Shown here: positions 8,926-18,449 of the stretch, piece by piece
Position numbering within the stretch: the stretch's first letter is position 1
How the letters are laid out: each line of letters opens with the position of its first letter
Assembly (NCBI GenBank): GCA_963674495.2
Contig: CAXXLG010000003.1
Span: forward strand, 124,001 to 188,000
DNA from: RGIG3178 sp963674495
GTDB lineage: Bacteria; Bacillota; Clostridia; Christensenellales; QAND01
Length of the DNA: 64,000 nucleotides
Reading direction: 5' to 3'
The notes under the pieces: generated by a model
The model's database searches: none
What the model saw: the letters and a program-made list of their open reading frames with translations, nothing else
Told to the model about the DNA's origin: nothing
Translations under genes and position numbers: made by a program

Positions 8926-9854
8926 AACGGTTGGCCGCCTTTGCTCTCTGTTTGCTACTACTTTTGTGTTGCGGCTGCCAGAGCATAGAGGAATCCTCCG
9001 AGGAATCCGTTTTCAGGCCGCAAATCAACCCCTACAGCCGCGATACGGGTGATGAAATGCAATCCGTCACGTTGTATTTTCCGGTAACGGGGGAGTCGTA
9101 CCTGTCCAGCTATACCACGACGGTAGATGTGCATTCCGAAGCCGGTGACACGTTGACAGAAGCGTTGATGCGTGCGTTGATCAAGGGGCCCGAACAGGGG
9201 GTGTCGCTTGACCCTGTGTTTAGCGAAAACTTGAAAAGGGTGTCGATGCACCAAAGCAACGACACGTTGACCATCGTGCTGTCCAAAGAGATGCTCGCGT
9301 TGGGTGAAAACACCAGCGACAGCGCGTTGAAAAAGCAGCTGACGCTGTATTCGATCGTCAATACAATGACGGGTGAAGGGGAGATTTCGCGGGTTCAGAT
9401 CCTCATCGATATGGACGGCACAGGACACGCTGAGGCGCCCACGCGCCAACAGATGGGACTTCCCGATACCGACGAAGGCCGTGCGCTGGGACCGCTCGGA
9501 TTTTCCAACGCATGGTTGTTAACGCCCGCCGCCGCCGCGCAGACGGTGCTGGATGCGGGCATGGAAAAAGATGCGCCGCGTATGATTCGTATGCTCAGTT
9601 CCAGTGTGCTGGCGCTGGACGAGCAGGCGCTGGAAAACAAGCTGCAGACGGCCAGCGTTTTGATCGTGGACTATTACGTAACAAACACCATGCTTTCGGC
9701 GGATAATTCACAGGCGACGGTGTATGTGGACATTACCTATGAGTTGTTGGATCGTACCATCGAGCAGGTGTTCAATCAGGCCATAACGCTCAAGCGCGAG
9801 CGGGGCACATGGAAGGTGGATTATCTCAGTGTCGAATCGTTGTTGTTTCCATAG
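8922..9854 (+). CDS. GerMN-domain lipoprotein (LpqB-like position)
   Basis: The protein is 310 residues. ATG at 8922 overlaps the kinase stop (ATGA). The lipoprotein signal is KRLAAFALCLLLLLCCGC with Cys as acyl anchor. A GerMN domain covers about 45-160 (SVTLYFP to EALMRALIKGPEQG). The C-terminal half resembles a small NTF2-like fold, but this is not certain. GerMN domains occur in spore germination GerM and in LpqB, which modulates the MtrB kinase. Its place right after a sensor kinase suggests a similar role, which is inference. Confidence 0.75.
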   Translation: MKRLAAFALCLLLLLCCGCQSIEESSEESVFRPQINPYSRDTGDEMQSVTLYFPVTGESYLSSYTTTVDVHSEAGDTLTEALMRALIKGPEQGVSLDPVFSENLKRVSMHQSNDTLTIVLSKEMLALGENTSDSALKKQLTLYSIVNTMTGEGEISRVQILIDMDGTGHAEAPTRQQMGLPDTDEGRALGPLGFSNAWLLTPAAAAQTVLDAGMEKDAPRMIRMLSSSVLALDEQALENKLQTASVLIVDYYVTNTMLSADNSQATVYVDITYELLDRTIEQVFNQAITLKRERGTWKVDYLSVESLLFP

Positions 9855-9858
9855 GAGA

Positions 9859-11178
9859 ATGAGTCGGTGGGCCGTATTGCTGGGCATTCTGGTTTTGCTC
9901 AGCGGCTGCAACGCGGATACCGGACGAGAGGACATGCCATACATTGAGCCGGAATATCCACCACTGCAGCATAATTTCAGAGTTACTTTGTATTATGCCG
10001 ACGAGGAAGGAAATCTTTCCGGGGAGATACATTTGATCGATCTGGATCGCACCGTATCGCCGGAGTTTGGCGTGATTGATCAGCTCATAGACGGTCCGTC
10101 GGGAGCGCTCTTGCCCGTTGTGGAAGACGGCGTACTGTTGAATCACGTATACATCGTACAGGATACTGCCTATGTGGATGTGACGCTCAACAAGTCGCAG
10201 CCGCTGACGTTGTTTACCAAAGCGTGCGCACAAACGCTACACGAAGCGTTTGACGTGACGTATCTGGTTTTAACCGTAGACGGGCACATGCCACAGCAGG
10301 CAAGCAGCGGTGTCGTGTTGTGCACGCAACAAAAGGATGAAAACCCACGGTATATACAGCTGTTTTTTCCCGATACCCGCGGACAATACATCATATCAAC
10401 CATTCGGCATGTCACCGGGGACATCCGGACAAACACGGCGAACGCAATATTTGACGCACTGATGGACGGCCCTTCCGGGAAGGACCTGTCCGAAGCGATG
10501 GATGATGGCGACATCGTGTTGACTAAGACGCAGCAAGCCGGAGGGGTTCTCAATGTCTACCTTCGCGTACCGGAGGAAAACCATATCGATCTTTACGGAT
10601 ATGCGTGCCTTGCGATGTCCATGATACGCAACATTCAAAACGTCAATGAAGTTATGATCAGTGTCAATGGTGACTGGGTGGGCGATGTACCCGGCATGAA
10701 CAGGACAGGAAGCTTTACGCTAGATTCCATGGCGGATATTGTCGGGGGCCTGGTAGAGTTGTATTTTGCCGGCGCGGACGGCACTAGCCTGGTAGCGGTG
10801 ACGCGCTCGGTGACAATCGTCGACGCGGCGAACCCGTTGACTGGCGTGCGGGAGATCATCCGCGGACCGCTGGATACGGAAACCGGTATCCTCAACGTGC
10901 TGCCGGCAGGCGTGCAGACCGGTGATGTGATCTCCCTTGAGCGTGACGGTGGCCTTGTGGTGCTGGATCTGTCCGCATCCTTTTATATGTCGTGCAAGGA
11001 ACTGTCCGGGGAAGCGGAGAAGCTGCTGTTGTATTCCATCGTCAATGCCCTGACACAGAGGCCGGATATCCGCTCCGTGTTGTTTATGAATGAGGGAACA
11101 AACGTTCAAACTCTCAGCGGTATTATATCGCTTGAAAGGCCGTTGCTAAGAAACCCCGGCCTGATCGTGCAACAATAG
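9859..11178 (+). CDS. Lipoprotein with three GerMN-type domains
   Basis: The protein is 439 residues from ATG at 9859, only 4 bp after the previous stop and almost touching AGGAG, so translation is probably coupled. The signal is RWAVLLGILVLLSGC. Three successive GerMN-like units are visible: NFRVTLYYAD to LIDGPSG (about 40-85), YIQLFFPD to LMDGPSG (about 165-205) and LVELYFAGADG to IIRGPLD (about 300-345). It forms a pair with the preceding lipoprotein. Three repeats in one chain is more than the usual one or two. The function is unproven. Confidence 0.75.
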   Translation: MSRWAVLLGILVLLSGCNADTGREDMPYIEPEYPPLQHNFRVTLYYADEEGNLSGEIHLIDLDRTVSPEFGVIDQLIDGPSGALLPVVEDGVLLNHVYIVQDTAYVDVTLNKSQPLTLFTKACAQTLHEAFDVTYLVLTVDGHMPQQASSGVVLCTQQKDENPRYIQLFFPDTRGQYIISTIRHVTGDIRTNTANAIFDALMDGPSGKDLSEAMDDGDIVLTKTQQAGGVLNVYLRVPEENHIDLYGYACLAMSMIRNIQNVNEVMISVNGDWVGDVPGMNRTGSFTLDSMADIVGGLVELYFAGADGTSLVAVTRSVTIVDAANPLTGVREIIRGPLDTETGILNVLPAGVQTGDVISLERDGGLVVLDLSASFYMSCKELSGEAEKLLLYSIVNALTQRPDIRSVLFMNEGTNVQTLSGIISLERPLLRNPGLIVQQ

Positions 11179-11189
11179 GAGGGTTTATC

Positions 11190-12515
11190 ATGCGAATGGT
11201 GGAACTGATCGAAAAGAAGAAAGATAGCCAGCCGCTGACAAGCGAAGAAATTCAATACTTTGTTACAGGGTTCACAAAAAATGACATCCCCGACTATCAA
11301 GCGTCTGCTTTGTTGATGGCGATATGCTTACGTGGTATGGATCAACGCGAAACGGTGGATCTGACGCTATCCATGATGCATTCCGGACAGGTGATGGACT
11401 TTTCGTGGCTTGGTGTGCCGGTGGCCGACAAGCATTCCACCGGCGGCATCAGCGATACCACCACGCTGATTCTTGTGCCGTTATGCGCTTCGCTAGGCAT
11501 CAAAATGGCGAAGATGTCCGGAAGAGGACTGGGCCATACGGGCGGGACCATCGACAAGCTGGAATCCATACCGGGATTCAAGGTTGAATTGGGCATGGAT
11601 AAGGTGAAATCTCTGTTGCACGAACAAGGTGCCGTCATCGTGGGACAGAGCGCAGAGCTGGCTCCGGCGGACAAGAAGCTGTATGCGCTTCGAGACGTAA
11701 CGGGTACGGTGGATTCCATAGCGCTCATCGCGTCCTCCATCATGAGTAAGAAACTGGCGCTAGGGACGGACATTATCGTGCTGGATGTCAAAGCGGGCAG
11801 CGGCGCGTTTATGAAAACAATGGACGACGCATTTTTACTGGCAAAAACCATGGTGGACATCGGAACGCGTTTGGACCGAAAGGTATCCGCCATCGTGTCC
11901 AACATGGATCAGCCTTTGGGCAACATGGTGGGCAACGCGCTGGACGTACGCGAAGCGATCGAAACGTTGCAGGGTAAACACATGGGCAGCGCCCTTTTGC
12001 GTGTAACGGCGGCGCTGGGCGTGCAGCTTTTGAAATTGGCGGGTGTCGAGCAGGACGAAAAAAAGGCGCAAACGATTCTATTCGACGCGATCCGCTCCGG
12101 CGCAGCGCTGGATGCGTTTGCCAAACTGATCAAGGCCCAAGGTGGCGATGCGCGGGTATGCTCCGATGTATCGCTGCTGGGTGAAGCCCGTCGCATTATC
12201 GATGTCAAGGCGGACAGAACGGGAACCGTATCCTCCATGGATGCGACGGATATTGGGTATGCAGCCCAATTGTTGGGCGCGGGACGCAACAGGTTGAACG
12301 ATGTGATCGATCCGTTGGTGGGTATTGAAATGTGTGTGCGCACCGGCGATGATATAAAGGCGGGACAACCGATAGGCCGGTTGCACGTCAACGATGGAAC
12401 CAATGCGGCACAAGCGGCCAAACGTATCTTGGAAGCCGTACACATCGGACGGCGGACAAAGACGATGAAGCTCATCTACGGCACCGTTACCGCAGATGGT
12501 CAAATGCGCTATTAA
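11190..12515 (+). CDS. pdp: Pyrimidine-nucleoside (thymidine) phosphorylase
   Basis: The protein is 441 residues, the usual length. It has the phosphate-binding KHSTGG followed by SDTTTLILVPL, the signature SGRGLGHTGGTIDKLESIPG and KAGSGAFMK. It cleaves thymidine, deoxyuridine or uridine with phosphate, giving base and (deoxy)ribose-1-phosphate. The start follows TAGGAGGG with good spacing. It lies 11 bp after the lipoprotein gene and 13 bp before a PfkB sugar or nucleoside kinase. That makes a nucleoside salvage unit behind the two-component genes. Confidence 0.93.
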   Translation: MRMVELIEKKKDSQPLTSEEIQYFVTGFTKNDIPDYQASALLMAICLRGMDQRETVDLTLSMMHSGQVMDFSWLGVPVADKHSTGGISDTTTLILVPLCASLGIKMAKMSGRGLGHTGGTIDKLESIPGFKVELGMDKVKSLLHEQGAVIVGQSAELAPADKKLYALRDVTGTVDSIALIASSIMSKKLALGTDIIVLDVKAGSGAFMKTMDDAFLLAKTMVDIGTRLDRKVSAIVSNMDQPLGNMVGNALDVREAIETLQGKHMGSALLRVTAALGVQLLKLAGVEQDEKKAQTILFDAIRSGAALDAFAKLIKAQGGDARVCSDVSLLGEARRIIDVKADRTGTVSSMDATDIGYAAQLLGAGRNRLNDVIDPLVGIEMCVRTGDDIKAGQPIGRLHVNDGTNAAQAAKRILEAVHIGRRTKTMKLIYGTVTADGQMRY

Positions 12516-12528
12516 AGGGGATATGGGC

Positions 12529-13488
12529 ATGGATGTTGTGGCATGCGGCGTGGCCGTGATGGATTTGATTGTGAATATCGACAAACGGCTGGATGCCAAC
12601 GAGGCCTGCGATGTCAAAAAAATGTCCTGGCAATACGGTGGCAAGGTGGCGACCGGTATCGTGGCGGCCGCGCGTTTAAGCGAAAGGCCGTGTGCGATGA
12701 TGGGCACCGTGGGTGGGGAGATCGGGCAGCTTATCAAGCGGGATTTTGTGCGTCACAACGTGGATGTCTCCCGGTTGTACGAGGTACAGGGCGGGCAATC
12801 GCCGCTATGCCTTGTCATGGCGGTCACCGCCGACCAATCGCGCAACTTCTATACCAAGCGTCAGACCATCGAAGCCATCTTGCCCGAACAGGTGGATGAA
12901 GACTTGATCGCACAGGCAAAATACCTGCTGCTGTCCGATCCTCGGCCATATAGCCTGCGTGCGGCGCGGTTGGCCCGGCTGCACCAAGTCAAAGTGGTCT
13001 ACGATGCGGACAAGTACTACGATACGGGCATGGAGGAGATCATGCGCGAGGTGGATTATCTGATCCCGTCTGAGTACTGCTACCGCACGATGTTCAAACA
13101 GGGAAGCATTGAGAACAACCTATGCGCGTTGAAAAACATGGCGGCAAAGGAGGCAACGGTCATTGTCACATTCGGTGAACGCGGTCTAAGTGGATTGGAT
13201 GATAAGGGATTATTTTCCTTGCCGGCATATCCCGTAGATGTGGTGGACACCACCGGTGCGGGCGATGTGTTCCACGGTGCGTTTATCGCGGGGTTGCTTC
13301 GCGGCATGGATACGAGGGAATCGGCGCGATATGCCTGTGCGGCAGCGGCCATCAAGTGCACCCGCATTGGGGGACGGGCGGGCATTCCCACCCATCAGGC
13401 CGTCCAAAAGTTCATGGAATACGGTGAAATGGACTGCGATGACCTCGACGAACGCGTGGCGTATTATGCGCGTATGCCGGTACTGTAA
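12529..13488 (+). CDS. PfkB-family carbohydrate or nucleoside kinase
   Basis: The protein is 319 residues. ATG at 12529 is 8 bp after AAAGGGG; ATG at 12523 is too close to it. The N-terminal glycine motif is WQYGGKVATGIVAAARL, and the C-terminal PfkB signature DTTGAGDVFHGAF contains the catalytic Asp. Family members phosphorylate ribose, fructose-type sugars or nucleosides. The preceding phosphorylase makes ribose or deoxyribose phosphates, so a sugar or nucleoside substrate fits, but specificity is not readable. Confidence 0.85.
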   Translation: MDVVACGVAVMDLIVNIDKRLDANEACDVKKMSWQYGGKVATGIVAAARLSERPCAMMGTVGGEIGQLIKRDFVRHNVDVSRLYEVQGGQSPLCLVMAVTADQSRNFYTKRQTIEAILPEQVDEDLIAQAKYLLLSDPRPYSLRAARLARLHQVKVVYDADKYYDTGMEEIMREVDYLIPSEYCYRTMFKQGSIENNLCALKNMAAKEATVIVTFGERGLSGLDDKGLFSLPAYPVDVVDTTGAGDVFHGAFIAGLLRGMDTRESARYACAAAAIKCTRIGGRAGIPTHQAVQKFMEYGEMDCDDLDERVAYYARMPVL

Positions 13489-13572
13489 TTTCATAAATGG
13501 AAATCTGGTACGAGTGGTGTATAAATAGAGCATGTAAAGGCGTTTGAGAAAAAAAGGAGACACGCACACCTA

Positions 13573-14019
13573 TTAACGAGAGTATTGCCTTTGACGGTGT
13601 TGACTTTGATCATAATGTTTGCGGGCGTTCCAGGATAAGACCAACAGGATAATGAGCGAGCATAGGCCGATGGCGATGCAAGCCCATCCCAAATATGCGA
13701 GATACTGGATCAGCCCCGACTCCGCTGCCGCAATTTCCAAAACACCCATGACAAAGCTATACAATGTAAGGGCTCCGATGCCGGTGTTGTAGACGTTGCT
13801 ATAGAGGCGATAGCCCACCGTGCCAACAAAGGGCAGCCGGCGTTGGACGGACAACAACATCATATTTACGTATAAACCAAAGAACAATGGATAGTAAAAC
13901 GCATGGTCCATATACTGCGAAAACATGCCCCGCCCGAAGTGATGGTAAATAAGGCCTGCGACGAAGACGAACATCGTCACAACAGCAAAGACGAATAGCG
14001 TGCGCTGCAACCGTTTCAT
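13573..14019 (-). CDS. Four-helix membrane protein of unknown function
   Basis: The protein is 148 residues with four hydrophobic helices (about 8-27, 42-60, 80-98 and 107-128) and a basic Gln/His-rich tail. It was not recognised as a known family. A strong ribosome site (AGGAGGACGTT) precedes ATG at 14019. It lies 9 bp downstream of the phosphodiester glycosidase gene on the same strand, so the two form an operon and may act together at the envelope. Confidence 0.7.
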   Translation of the reverse strand: MKRLQRTLFVFAVVTMFVFVAGLIYHHFGRGMFSQYMDHAFYYPLFFGLYVNMMLLSVQRRLPFVGTVGYRLYSNVYNTGIGALTLYSFVMGVLEIAAAESGLIQYLAYLGWACIAIGLCSLIILLVLSWNARKHYDQSQHRQRQYSR

Positions 14020-14028
14020 AACGTCCTC

Positions 14029-14916
14029 CTATTCCAAGCCGATGTAGATGATATCGCTGATGTTGCGTTCCTCCCCGTAACAGGGACGGTTGACCAGATT
14101 ATCGTGCATAATCATGGTGGCAGAGCCGCCTCCGTCAAGATTGTATGCGACGGTGCAGTCGTAGTCAATAAACAACTGGGCAAAATCCTTGATCTCGATG
14201 CCTGGACTGTCCGCGAGCCGTCCGTCCACCACGATGAAGATGTAATGATAGGGCTCCACAATGCCGATGCCGGTGCGGGGATTGTTGCGTGCGACGGATG
14301 TCTTGCGCTGAACAAATTGGCCGTCGATCACCAGTGTGGGCCCGAACGACCAGCTGTGCAATGCGCCTTCTTGGATCAGGCTTTCTCCGGAGACGTCCTT
14401 GTCCACGATGCGCATATCACCGTCCTGCATCAACACCAACGATTCGTCGGTGGGCTTGTCGCGGTACAGCGTGCCGTTTCGTATGACCAGTCCCGTGCTC
14501 CTGTAGCCGTAATAATCGCCGTTGATGGCAAGGATGGCGTCATGATTCAATGCTATATCCGACGTATTATCGCGCACATTGCGCCCGAAGGTATCCTTGG
14601 CAAATGCCGTTTTGAAATAGGCGAGGCTGCTAAGCTTAACATCGGCCACATAATAAACGAGATCATCCTCAACAACCGTTGTCACATGGATCTCGATGTT
14701 TTCGTCTGTATATGCCGTGTCGGTATACACGGTCTCGATGGGGGAAGGATTGGGCGACGGGGCGGTGAAGGTCAACGTAGCGGCGGTCATCGCCGGTTGT
14801 TCCGCCTTGGGAATGACGAATGTATCCAGTAGAACAAAAACGCTGGCGGCTAGCAACAGCACCGATATGATGGATGCATAGAGGTAACGACGGTTGTATG
14901 GACTTTTTCTGAGCAA
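14029..14916 (-). CDS. Membrane-anchored phosphodiester glycosidase (NAGPA-domain) protein
   Basis: The protein is 295 residues. TTG at 14916 follows GCGAGGAATGCAGT. There is an N-terminal anchor helix (about 11-34) and a Thr/Pro-rich linker. A NAGPA domain (about 85-295) follows with AINGDYYGYRSTGLVIRNG, FGPTLVIDG, NPRTGIGI and NLDGGGSATM, the hallmarks of the family. Relatives uncover GlcNAc-1-phosphodiesters or act on exopolysaccharides; here it would work outside the membrane. The partner membrane gene follows after 9 bp. Confidence 0.85.
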   Translation of the reverse strand: MLRKSPYNRRYLYASIISVLLLAASVFVLLDTFVIPKAEQPAMTAATLTFTAPSPNPSPIETVYTDTAYTDENIEIHVTTVVEDDLVYYVADVKLSSLAYFKTAFAKDTFGRNVRDNTSDIALNHDAILAINGDYYGYRSTGLVIRNGTLYRDKPTDESLVLMQDGDMRIVDKDVSGESLIQEGALHSWSFGPTLVIDGQFVQRKTSVARNNPRTGIGIVEPYHYIFIVVDGRLADSPGIEIKDFAQLFIDYDCTVAYNLDGGGSATMIMHDNLVNRPCYGEERNISDIIYIGLE

Positions 14917-15036
14917 ACTGCATTCCTCGCTGTCAATGGATTTCCTGTGGCCCGTTACATCATAGTTGTTCGGATTTTACTTCTATCTTCGACAATGTGC
15001 AAGCAATTTTATCAAGCCAACCTCAATCATTTCACG

Positions 15037-15438
15037 TCACCGGTCTTGGGTTTGGACTTGAACACACCGATGGCACAAACCCGAAAATATCATGCGGTGA
15101 CCGTCAATGCAAAAACCACGGGCTGTAAGCTCATTGTCGATATCCGACCGGTATGCAAGCGGTATATCCTCAATGGAACCGCATTGTGTGCAAATAAGAT
15201 GGTAGTGCAACGAGGGGTTGCAATCGAACGCTTCCGGACCCCCGCCCAGACCAACGGGAGTGATCAAACCCAGCTTGCACAGTATATCCAGATTTCGGTA
15301 CACTGTTCCCAGACTGATTGTGGGATCGTTTTCGCGGAGTGATCGATAGATCCAGTCGGCGGTGGGATGAAATCCGCAATGTACAACGGTTTCGTACACA
15401 CGCTGGCGTTGGCGAGAATTCCGGTAGTTGGTGGCCAT
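15037..15438 (-). CDS. perR: Fur-family transcriptional regulator, PerR-like
   Basis: The protein is 133 residues. ATG at 15438 is 6 bp after GGAG; the TTG at 15450 overlaps that site. A winged helix (TADWIYRSLRENDPTISLGTVYRNLDIL) is followed by the metal region FDCNPSLHYHLICTQCG and a second C-H-R-C pair, giving the structural zinc CxxC...CxxC. The HYH and nearby Asp resemble the peroxide-sensing Fe/Mn site of PerR rather than Fur or Zur. It is likely a repressor of oxidative-stress genes. No rubrerythrin or similar target lies adjacent. The subtype call is inferred from motifs. Confidence 0.82.
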   Translation of the reverse strand: MATNYRNSRQRQRVYETVVHCGFHPTADWIYRSLRENDPTISLGTVYRNLDILCKLGLITPVGLGGGPEAFDCNPSLHYHLICTQCGSIEDIPLAYRSDIDNELTARGFCIDGHRMIFSGLCHRCVQVQTQDR

Positions 15439-15711
15439 AGGCGTCTCCAATCAATCATTGGGTCTGGATGGTCAATAAGACGTAGCCGTTGCCGACACTA
15501 AGGTTTTCTGTGCAGGTGTCGAAATTTTCACAGAATGTACCGAGCATTAGGGTTGCGAATACATTTTCTTTCTAAAAAAGCAAAAGATACATCCATTATG
15601 GGCATGTTCGAACCCGATGAGAATAAGCGGTTTTATCCAGTAGCCCTAATCGTTATCAATATCGATATTATAAAGAATACAAAACCACAATGCAAGTATG
15701 GCAAAAGTACG
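15439..15711. other. Intergenic region between divergent perR and pyk
   Basis: About 270 bp without a gene. It contains an inverted repeat CGACAC...GTGTCG (roughly 15493-15521) and a 12-bp palindrome AATATCGATATT (15658-15669). Either could be a regulator site for the divergent genes, but neither matches a known PerR box well. Confidence 0.4.
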
Positions 15712-15739
15712 TTGCATATAGCGCGATTTGCCCTATAAT
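15712..15739 (+). promoter_or_regulatory. Sigma-A promoter of pyk
   Basis: TTGCAT (15712-15717), 16-bp spacer, TATAAT (15734-15739). The ATG is 27 bp downstream with GGAGAGGAG as ribosome site. Confidence 0.7.
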
Positions 15740-15765
15740 GGAAAATACGGAGAGGAGAAAAACGA

Positions 15766-17502
15766 ATGAAGAATACAAAGATTGTTGCAACCATCGGACC
15801 GGCCAGTGACGATCCGGCGGTACTAGAGCAGCTTGCAAAGGCGGGTGCAAATGTATTTCGCTTGAACTTTTCCCATGGAAACCATGAAGAACACGCTTTG
15901 CGTATTGATCGCATCCATGCGCTGCGCGACAGGCTTAACATACCATTGGGTGTCGTGCTGGATACCAAGGGGCCTGAAATCCGAATCGGTAGCTTTGCAA
16001 AGGGGCCCGTAACGGTGAAGTCCGGACAGGATTTTACGTTGACCACACGCGAGGTGGCAGGGGACGCAAATACGGTGTCTATCACCTATAAGGGATTGCC
16101 CCATGACGTTAAGGCGGGCACCAGGATACTGCTGGATGATGGCCTTATCTTGCTTGAAGTTGTGAAAGTGCACGAGGGAGATATCCTGTGCACCGTGCTC
16201 AACGGTGGCGAACTGTCCAACAACAAGGGCGTCAACGTTCCCGGCGTGGATGTTAAGTTGCCCGCCATTACCGATAAGGACATTGAGGATATCCTGTTTG
16301 GCATTCAAAAGGGCGTGGACTTCATCGCTGCATCCTTTGTCAGAAAGGGCGCGGATATACTGGCCATTCGTCGGCTGTTGCATGAAAATGGCGGCGACGG
16401 CATACAAATCATCAGCAAGATAGAATGCCGTCAGGCCGTGGACAATATCGAGGAGATTGTGCGCGTTTCAGATGCTATTATGGTCGCGCGTGGCGATCTC
16501 GGTGTAGAATTGCCGCTGCAGGAGGTTCCGGTCATACAGAAGGAACTGATCCATCTGTGCAAGGCGTTGGGCCGGCCGGTCATTATCGCAACACAGATGA
16601 TGGACAGCATGATACGCAATCCGCGGCCCACCCGTGCGGAGGTCAACGATGTGGCGAATGCGGTATACGATCAATGTGACTGCGTCATGTTGTCCGGTGA
16701 AAGCGCTGCAGGCGCCTATCCTGTGCAGTCCGTTGAAACCATGGCGACGATATGCAAGACCATAGAGTCACGTATTGAGGATAAACCCATGTTGGCGACG
16801 GTACCCGGTGACAGTGTGGCCGACGCCGTATCCTATGCCTGTTGCCAATGCGCGCAAAATATAAAGGCCAAAGCGATCGTTACGGTTACGTCTTCCGGAC
16901 ATACGGCACGTATGATCGCAAAATACCGTCCGCAAGCCACCATTGTTGCCACTACGCCGCACAGACAGGTTTACCACCGCCTTGCGCTGGTATGGGGCGT
17001 CCATCCGCTTATCAGTGAACTGGGCGGGTCGACGGACGAAATCATGGATGGCGCGGTCCACGTGGCGCAGAACAGTAAATACGTGAACTACGGCGACGTC
17101 GTGGTGCTGACCGCGGGTGTACCGGTGGGCGTATCCGGGTCGACAAACCTGTTGAAAGTCCACGTCATCGGCGATGTGCTTGCGCGCGGCATGGCGATGG
17201 GAGATGGGACGATACGCGGACGTGTCTGTCTTGCCAAAAATATCTTGGACTGCCAGAAGAATTTTCAGCAGGGAGACATTCTGGTTACCAAGGGAACGGA
17301 TCATGACTATTTGCCGTTTATGCGGCTTGCCAGCGCACTGGTAACCGAGGACGAAAAGCCGAATTGCCATACTGCCGTGGTGGGTGTGGCTCTTGGAACG
17401 CCGCTGATCATAGGGGTGAAAGGAATCACGGACATCGTGAAAAACGGTAGTGTCATCACGGTGGACGCCGAGCGCGGTCTCGTTTTGAACGCACAAATAT
17501 AA
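15766..17502 (+). CDS. pyk: Pyruvate kinase with C-terminal PEP-utilising domain
   Basis: The protein is 578 residues, the long Firmicute form. The catalytic barrel has NTKIVATIGPAS, RLNFSHG, DTKGPEIRIG and ISKIECRQAVDNI. The ADP-Mg region MVARGDLGVELP and QMMDSMIRNPRPTRAEVNDVANAV are intact. Residues about 490-578 form the extra domain homologous to the phosphohistidine region of PEP-utilising enzymes; its His lies in NCHTAVVG. It converts PEP and ADP to pyruvate and ATP, the last step of glycolysis. galU follows 44 bp later. Confidence 0.95.
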   Translation: MKNTKIVATIGPASDDPAVLEQLAKAGANVFRLNFSHGNHEEHALRIDRIHALRDRLNIPLGVVLDTKGPEIRIGSFAKGPVTVKSGQDFTLTTREVAGDANTVSITYKGLPHDVKAGTRILLDDGLILLEVVKVHEGDILCTVLNGGELSNNKGVNVPGVDVKLPAITDKDIEDILFGIQKGVDFIAASFVRKGADILAIRRLLHENGGDGIQIISKIECRQAVDNIEEIVRVSDAIMVARGDLGVELPLQEVPVIQKELIHLCKALGRPVIIATQMMDSMIRNPRPTRAEVNDVANAVYDQCDCVMLSGESAAGAYPVQSVETMATICKTIESRIEDKPMLATVPGDSVADAVSYACCQCAQNIKAKAIVTVTSSGHTARMIAKYRPQATIVATTPHRQVYHRLALVWGVHPLISELGGSTDEIMDGAVHVAQNSKYVNYGDVVVLTAGVPVGVSGSTNLLKVHVIGDVLARGMAMGDGTIRGRVCLAKNILDCQKNFQQGDILVTKGTDHDYLPFMRLASALVTEDEKPNCHTAVVGVALGTPLIIGVKGITDIVKNGSVITVDAERGLVLNAQI

Positions 17503-17546
17503 TATAAATGCGGGCGTTGAGCCCAAAGAACAGGAGGTTAGGTTTT

Positions 17547-18449
17547 TTGAGAATTACAAAGGCAATCATACCGGCAGCGGGTCTTGGTACACGGTTCTTG
17601 CCCGCAACCAAGGCACAGCCCAAAGAGATGCTGCCCATTGTGGACAAACCCACCATCCAGTACATCGTGGAGGAGGCGGTGGAGGCGGGCATCGAAGATA
17701 TCGTTATCATCATTGGACGCAACAAGCGTGCCATCGAGGATCACTTCGATTACACGCCAGAGCTTGAATACGAGTTGTCCCACAAGGGAAAAACAGAACT
17801 TTGTGAACAGGTGCGCGCTATATCGGACTTGGTGGATATCCATTACATCCGACAAAAGGAGCCGAGAGGACTGGGTCACGCGGTCTACTGCGCGCATAAG
17901 TTTTTTAAGAACGAACCCTTTGCGGTATTGTTGGGCGATGACGTTGCGGTGTGCGAGCGGCCTGCGTTGCGCCAACTGATGGATGTTTTCGATCAATACC
18001 AGAGCACGGTAATCGGCGTGACCGAGGTGCCCGAGCAGGACGTATCGCGCTACGGCGTGGTGGATCTCGATCCTTCTTTCAATGTCGGCAAGGGTTTGAT
18101 GAAACTCAAGGGATTGGTAGAAAAGCCGCCGGTAGGGACCGCGCCTTCACGTTATGCTATATTCGGCCGGTACATCATCACGCCCATCATCTTCGACATA
18201 CTGGAAAAGACCAACCCGGGAGCGGGCGGAGAGATCCAACTGACCGATGCACTGGTGGCGTTGGCAAAGCAAGAGGATGTGTACGCGCTGGATTTTGAAG
18301 GCAAGCGGTATGACGTGGGACAAAAGCTGGGATTCTTGCGGGCAACGGTGGATTTTGCACTGATGCGGGCTGATTTAAAAGAGGAATTTTCCGCCATGAT
18401 GCGTCAAAAATATGAAAACGGTGATTTCCAATGCAAGACTACGAAATAG
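17547..18449 (+). CDS. galU: UTP-glucose-1-phosphate uridylyltransferase
   Basis: The protein is 300 residues. TTG at 17547 lies 10 bp after AGGAGG; the ATG at 17508 precedes that site and is rejected. The nucleotidyltransferase motif is KAIIPAAGLGTRFLPATKAQPKEMLP, with VDKPTIQYIVEEA and LLGDD following, all typical of GalU. It makes UDP-glucose for cell-wall glycans and glycolipids in the cytoplasm. The 3' end overlaps ahcY by 19 bp. Confidence 0.95.
   Translation: MRITKAIIPAAGLGTRFLPATKAQPKEMLPIVDKPTIQYIVEEAVEAGIEDIVIIIGRNKRAIEDHFDYTPELEYELSHKGKTELCEQVRAISDLVDIHYIRQKEPRGLGHAVYCAHKFFKNEPFAVLLGDDVAVCERPALRQLMDVFDQYQSTVIGVTEVPEQDVSRYGVVDLDPSFNVGKGLMKLKGLVEKPPVGTAPSRYAIFGRYIITPIIFDILEKTNPGAGGEIQLTDALVALAKQEDVYALDFEGKRYDVGQKLGFLRATVDFALMRADLKEEFSAMMRQKYENGDFQCKTTK

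Noticed and set aside
13500..13572. AAAAAAAGGAG ribosome-like site before the membrane gene's 3' end
   Set aside because: No start codon or open frame follows it on the plus strand.
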